From contig OY282446.1 of the NCBI GenBank assembly GCA_958295975.1, positions 1,713,289 to 1,777,288 on the forward strand: a DNA stretch of 64,000 nucleotides. The letters are read 5' to 3'. Position 1 is the stretch's first letter, and the number at the start of each line of letters is the position of its first letter. A model generated the notes under the pieces. It worked only from the letters and a program-made list of their open reading frames with translations, was not told the DNA's origin and ran no database searches. Origin of the DNA: Tepidiformaceae bacterium. GTDB lineage: Bacteria; Chloroflexota; Dehalococcoidia; Tepidiformales; Tepidiformaceae. Both the position numbers and the translations under genes were made by a program. Shown in pieces: positions 58,248-64,000 of the stretch.

Positions 58248-58288
58248 CCCGCCGTCCGGCCCCTTCGGGCCGCACGGCGGGTTTTCTT
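58248..58288 (+). terminator. Strong rho-independent terminator 53 bases before uvrA
   Basis: CCCGCCGT (58248-58255) pairs with 58274-58281, an inner GC stem closes around TTC, and TTTTCTTT follows (58282-58289). It points toward uvrA. No plus-strand gene lies between it and 54661. A promoter-like TTGACG (58208-58213) and CAAAAT (58231-58236) with 17-base spacing lie just before it, so it may end a short leader RNA. Confidence 0.75.
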
Positions 58289-58296
58289 TGCGTCCC

Positions 58297-58323
58297 GCGC
58301 CCGCCGTCGCTTGCGGCGGGCGC
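58297..58323 (+). other. 10-bp hairpin in the uvrA upstream region
   Basis: Bases 58297-58306 pair perfectly with 58314-58323 around a 7-base loop. It ends 3 bases before the TAGAAT hexamer, so it may influence promoter access rather than translation. Confidence 0.45.
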
Positions 58324-58326
58324 TGC

Positions 58327-58332
58327 TAGAAT
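58327..58332 (+). promoter_or_regulatory. Extended -10 of uvrA
   Basis: TGC followed by TAGAAT (5 of 6 matches) ends 9 bases before the ATG at 58342, giving a nearly leaderless uvrA transcript. Confidence 0.55.
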
Positions 58333-58341
58333 CGACGGCCC

Positions 58342-61266
<2,925 letters not shown>

Positions 61267-61270
61267 GCGC

Positions 61271-62020
61271 TCACCGCCGCACGCAGTAGCGCAGGTACAC
61301 CTCGTCCGTCTCCGGGTTCGCGTGCGCCGAGAGGAGCGCGAGGCGCGGCGCGTCCGCCCGCGTGAAGGCGCGCGCCCCCGCCACCGCCGTCAGCGTCCCC
61401 GCGCCGCCCACGACCACCGGCCCCAGCGTCACGAACGCCTCGTCGATGGCGTCCAGCGCGTACAGGGCGGCGTAGACCGTGGGGCCGCCCTCCACCAGCA
61501 GCGTCTCCGCGCCCAGCGTGTGGCGCATGTGGCGCAGCATGGCCGGAACCTCCCCGCCCGCGGGCAGTATGACCACGGGGCGTCCCGTGGCCTCGATGGC
61601 GGCGCGGCGCTCGTCCGGCGCGCGCTCCGAGAGGTAGACCACGGCGGGGAAGTCGCGCGCCGTGAAGAAGGCGCGCTCCAGCGGCAGCGCGCCGCCCGCG
61701 CTCAGCACCGCCGCCACGGGCAGGCGCGGCTTGCCGCGCGCCAGCCGGACCGCCTCCAGCGCCCCGTCGCCCAGCCGCGAGGACGTGCCGCTGGCGCGCA
61801 GCGTGCCCGCGCCGTTCAGCACCACGTCCGCGTTCGCGCGCAGCTCGCGCATGAGCCGCTGGTCCGTGGCCGAGCCGATGCCCCGCTCCGTGCCCTCGAT
61901 CACGCTCTTGCCGTCCGCCGACATCACCATGTTGGCGAGCGCGTAGGGGCGGTCGGGGGGCGGCGGCGGCAGCTCCAGCGCGGCGTAGTCCGGCTTGCCC
62001 GGAGACCACGCGCCGCTCAC
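61271..62020 (-). CDS. RibD C-terminal-like reductase (DHFR fold)
   Basis: A 249-residue protein of the RibD-C/dihydrofolate-reductase-like family. RPYALANMVMSADGKSVIEG is the NADPH-fold start, DVVLNGAGTLRASG follows, and LLVEGGPTVYAALYALDAID is the family signature. It could reduce a riboflavin precursor or a related deazaflavin compound; no deaminase domain is attached. The start overlaps hisI by 4 bases. Confidence 0.88.
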   Translation of the reverse strand: MSGAWSPGKPDYAALELPPPPPDRPYALANMVMSADGKSVIEGTERGIGSATDQRLMRELRANADVVLNGAGTLRASGTSSRLGDGALEAVRLARGKPRLPVAAVLSAGGALPLERAFFTARDFPAVVYLSERAPDERRAAIEATGRPVVILPAGGEVPAMLRHMRHTLGAETLLVEGGPTVYAALYALDAIDEAFVTLGPVVVGGAGTLTAVAGARAFTRADAPRLALLSAHANPETDEVYLRYCVRR

Positions 62021-62343
62021 GGCAGGTCGCGCTCGCGCTCGACCTCGCGGTAGTAGCAGGAGACGTTGTTCGTGTGGCAGGTCGGCCCCTGCGGGCGCGC
62101 CCGCACGAGCAGGGAGTTGTCCTCGCAGTTCTTGTGCAGGCTCACGAACTCGAGCGTGTTGCCGCTGGTCGCGCCCTTCTCCCAGAGCTCGTCGCGGCTG
62201 CGGCTCCAGAAGGTCACGCGCCCCGTGCGGTAGGTGTGCTCCAGCGACGCGCGGTTCATCCAGCCCAGCATGAGCACGCGCTCCGTCTCCGCGTCCTGCA
62301 CGACGGCGGGGATGCGGTCGTGTTCGTCGAACATGAGGGGCAT
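62017..62343 (-). CDS. hisI: Phosphoribosyl-AMP cyclohydrolase
   Basis: A 108-residue enzyme of histidine biosynthesis (third step) that opens the adenine ring of phosphoribosyl-AMP. VLMLGWMNRASLEHTYRTG, VTFWSRSRDELWEKGATSGN and GPTCHTNNVSCYY carry the conserved core with the zinc Cys. The canonical metal-binding DCDxD segment is here KNCEDNSLL, so the first acidic ligand is replaced. ATG at 62343 from the domain start; GGGAG precedes it. Coupled (ATGA) to the RibD-like gene. Confidence 0.93.
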   Translation of the reverse strand: MPLMFDEHDRIPAVVQDAETERVLMLGWMNRASLEHTYRTGRVTFWSRSRDELWEKGATSGNTLEFVSLHKNCEDNSLLVRARPQGPTCHTNNVSCYYREVERERDLP

Positions 62344-62478
62344 GGGCGCGCTCCCGGCGATGGCGTTTCGGGCAAGGATAGCGGAGCGCGCGCGTGCGCT
62401 CGCGTTCCCCCGCGCGCTGGCGGACTTCGGGAACGGTCGGGCCGCGCGGCGCGTAGGATCGGGGGAAGGAGCCGCGCC

Positions 62479-64000
62479 GTGAAGAACGCCGTCATCGCCG
62501 CGCTGGCGGTCGCGCTGGCCGTGTCCATCGCCGTCGGCGTGATCGCGGAGGCGTCGCGCACGGTGAACGTGGAGGTGCGCGTCTGGCAGGACGTGAACGA
62601 CGCGGGCGCGCTCTGGCTCTCGGCGCGGCCCGACGGCGGCTCCTGGGCGGACGCCGGCACCGTGCCCGTGCGGCTCGACGACGGGCTCAGCAGCACGGGG
62701 CGCTACCGCTACGGCGACGTCACGCTCGCGCTCTCCGTGCCGCCCCCGCCGACGTGCGCGGAGCCGTCGCTGGCGCCCGACTGTACGGTCCTGCTGGCCG
62801 CGCGCGATGCGCTCGCGGGGGATGGCGCGCTCAACTGGAGCGCCGCCGTGCCCGTGACGGAGTGGGACGGCGTGACCGTCTCCGGCACGCCGTGGCGCGT
62901 AAGGGGGCTGGACCTGCGGGATCGTGGCCTCACCGGGACCATCCCGCCCGAGCTGGGGAGCCTCCCGCCCACGCTCGCGGTGGTCTACTTGGCGGGCAAC
63001 GCCTTCACGGGCTGCGTCCCCGAGCGCCTGCGGCTGGCGACGACGAACGACCTGGATGTGCTGATGACCTCGCGTAATTTCTCGTGGTGTCCAGTGGCTG
63101 CACTGCCATCCGGCACACTGAGCGCCGGAACCTACCAAATTGATGGTCCCGATGGAGAGATCGTTGACATCCCCGATGGAGGTCCGCAAATAGCGCTAAC
63201 CGGGCAGATCCTGGGTGAGTCCGGTATATCGAACTGTTTCACCACTGTGACCGGGGAAAACGAGCTCTGTCTGGCAGAGGAGATCGGGTTGGAAGTGGGG
63301 CGATGGATAGATTCCGACGCTGCTGACGACGTTAGAATGACTGTAAATACCTTGTTCGACCAGATCTCGGCGACGGCGCGGCCCGCGCCCCCGCGGTCGT
63401 GCGCGGAGCCGTCGCTGGAAGCGGATTGTGCGGTCCTGCTGGCGGTGCGCGACGCGCTCGCGGGGGACGGCGCGCTCAACTGGAGCGCCGCCGTGCCCGT
63501 GACGGAGTGGGACGGAGTGATCGTCTCCGGCACGCCGCGTCGCGTGACGGGGCTGGACCTGCGGAACCGCGGCCTCACCGGGACGATCCCGCCGGAGCTG
63601 GGGAGCCTCCCGCCCACGCTCGCGTGGCTCTACCTGGGGAACTACCTCGCGGGCTACCCTGCGGGCAATGCCCTCACGGGTTGCATCCCTGAACGCCTGC
63701 GGCTGGCGGCGGCGAACGACCTGGAGCAGCTGGTCACGGAGCGCGGCCTCGACTGGTGCCCGGTGGCGACACTGCCATCCGGCACAATTCTGAGCGCCGG
63801 AACCTACCAAATTGATGGCCCCGGTGGAGTGATCGTTGACATCCCCGATGGAGGCCCGCAAATAGCGCTAACCAGGCGTAGCCTTAGTGAATCCGGTATA
63901 TCCAACTGTTTCACCACTGTGGTTGGAGAAAACAGGATCTGCCTGGCGGAAGAAATCGGGTTGGAAGTGGGGCGAAGGATAGATTCCGATGCTGCTGACA
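62479..64000 (+). CDS. Exported LRR surface protein, 3' end cut by window edge
   Basis: The frame is open from the GTG at 62479 (AAGGAG 7 bases upstream) to the right edge, 507 residues visible. A signal peptide is followed by one VEVRVW/RYGD module, then repeated units of about 215 residues. Each unit has a CAEPSL-LxxDC opening, a plant-type leucine-rich repeat (LTGTIPPELGSLPP), two further Cys, and a strand-rich part (LSAGTYQIDGP, DIPDGGPQIALT, CLAEEIGLEVG). It is probably a cell-surface binding protein. Confidence 0.85.
   Translation, partial: MKNAVIAALAVALAVSIAVGVIAEASRTVNVEVRVWQDVNDAGALWLSARPDGGSWADAGTVPVRLDDGLSSTGRYRYGDVTLALSVPPPPTCAEPSLAPDCTVLLAARDALAGDGALNWSAAVPVTEWDGVTVSGTPWRVRGLDLRDRGLTGTIPPELGSLPPTLAVVYLAGNAFTGCVPERLRLATTNDLDVLMTSRNFSWCPVAALPSGTLSAGTYQIDGPDGEIVDIPDGGPQIALTGQILGESGISNCFTTVTGENELCLAEEIGLEVGRWIDSDAADDVRMTVNTLFDQISATARPAPPRSCAEPSLEADCAVLLAVRDALAGDGALNWSAAVPVTEWDGVIVSGTPRRVTGLDLRNRGLTGTIPPELGSLPPTLAWLYLGNYLAGYPAGNALTGCIPERLRLAAANDLEQLVTERGLDWCPVATLPSGTILSAGTYQIDGPGGVIVDIPDGGPQIALTRRSLSESGISNCFTTVVGENRICLAEEIGLEVGRRIDSDAAD
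62569..62742 (+). repeat. VEVRVW/RYGD module, copy 4 (in LRR protein)
   Basis: Fifty-eight residues from VEVRVWQDV through LSARPDGGSWADAGTVP to YRYGDVTLAL. It is the most diverged of the four copies. Confidence 0.82.
62755..63399 (+). repeat. 645-bp tandem repeat, copy 1
   Basis: The unit starts at TGCGCGGAGCC and encodes 215 residues of the LRR protein. The next copy starts exactly 645 bases later and is nearly identical over long stretches. Confidence 0.88.
63400..64000 (+). repeat. 645-bp tandem repeat, copy 2 (cut by window edge)
   Basis: It repeats copy 1 in the same frame with few substitutions and a short insertion (around 63640-63670, encoding an extra YLAGYPAG-like stretch). The sequence runs off the window before the unit ends. 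Confidence 0.88.

Overview
The window is GC-rich (about 70 percent by eye), has no rRNA or tRNA gene that I can see, and uses many GTG starts. Lipoproteins with Thr/Pro/Ala-rich linkers after the lipobox, Sec usage and the gene content suggest a Chloroflexota bacterium, probably Dehalococcoidia-like. That placement is inference, since no marker gene for taxonomy is present. A recurrent TANNNT hexamer 6 to 9 bases before start codons suggests many leaderless transcripts.

Layout. 1-6945 (minus): a glycine betaine/proline-type ABC importer operon (ATPase with CBS domains, permease, three tandem paralogous substrate-binding lipoproteins) that runs into a truncated drug-exporter gene. 7020-8984: kinase-like phosphotransferase, cupin and a small lipoprotein. 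8997-11704 (plus): DUF429 protein, SelW-like redox protein, a UGSC-family selenoprotein with an in-frame TGA and a perfect SECIS-like hairpin, and a partner of unknown function. 11701-22192: arylamine N-acetyltransferase, hydrolase lipoprotein, flavin oxidase, MFS transporter, a DNA methyltransferase-HNH fusion, VOC and SDR proteins, a methyltransferase, SRPBCC and enoyl-CoA hydratase genes. 22313-24499: a 98-bp element with perfect 14-bp inverted ends, then a secreted trypsin-like protease. 24504-30984: a catabolic group (CoA transferase, CMD protein, P450, GMC oxidoreductase, acyl-CoA-dehydrogenase-like flavoprotein, VOC protein).

31008-42617 looks like a defence and accessory island that becomes clearly AT-richer toward the right. 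It holds small unknown proteins, a degenerate restriction-subunit-like protein, an EcoRII-type restriction-modification set (C5 methyltransferase, Vsr, and the endonuclease split into two overlapping genes), and a compact four-gene operon: C5 methyltransferase, GHKL-type ATPase, unknown protein, DUF6339 protein. I regard that last operon as the best candidate for an uncharacterised defence system.

42678-54661 contains two separate 2-oxoacid dehydrogenase E1alpha-E1beta-E2 operons (pyruvate/acetoin type and branched-chain type), neither with an E3. Between them lie a retropepsin-like/DUF5678 pair, a GNAT enzyme, a MoxR-like AAA ATPase, an HMCES/YedK protein and a secreted HNH nuclease. 54676-62343 has a 5'-3' exonuclease, an NTF2-like protein, an MFS transporter, a NYN-domain protein, uvrA, a RibD-C reductase and hisI. 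The right edge is a leucine-rich-repeat surface protein built from a 645-bp tandem duplication. A 55-58 residue module (VEVRVW...SARP.GGSW...RYGD) follows the signal sequence in three otherwise unrelated exported proteins, in four copies, and looks like a lineage-specific surface domain.
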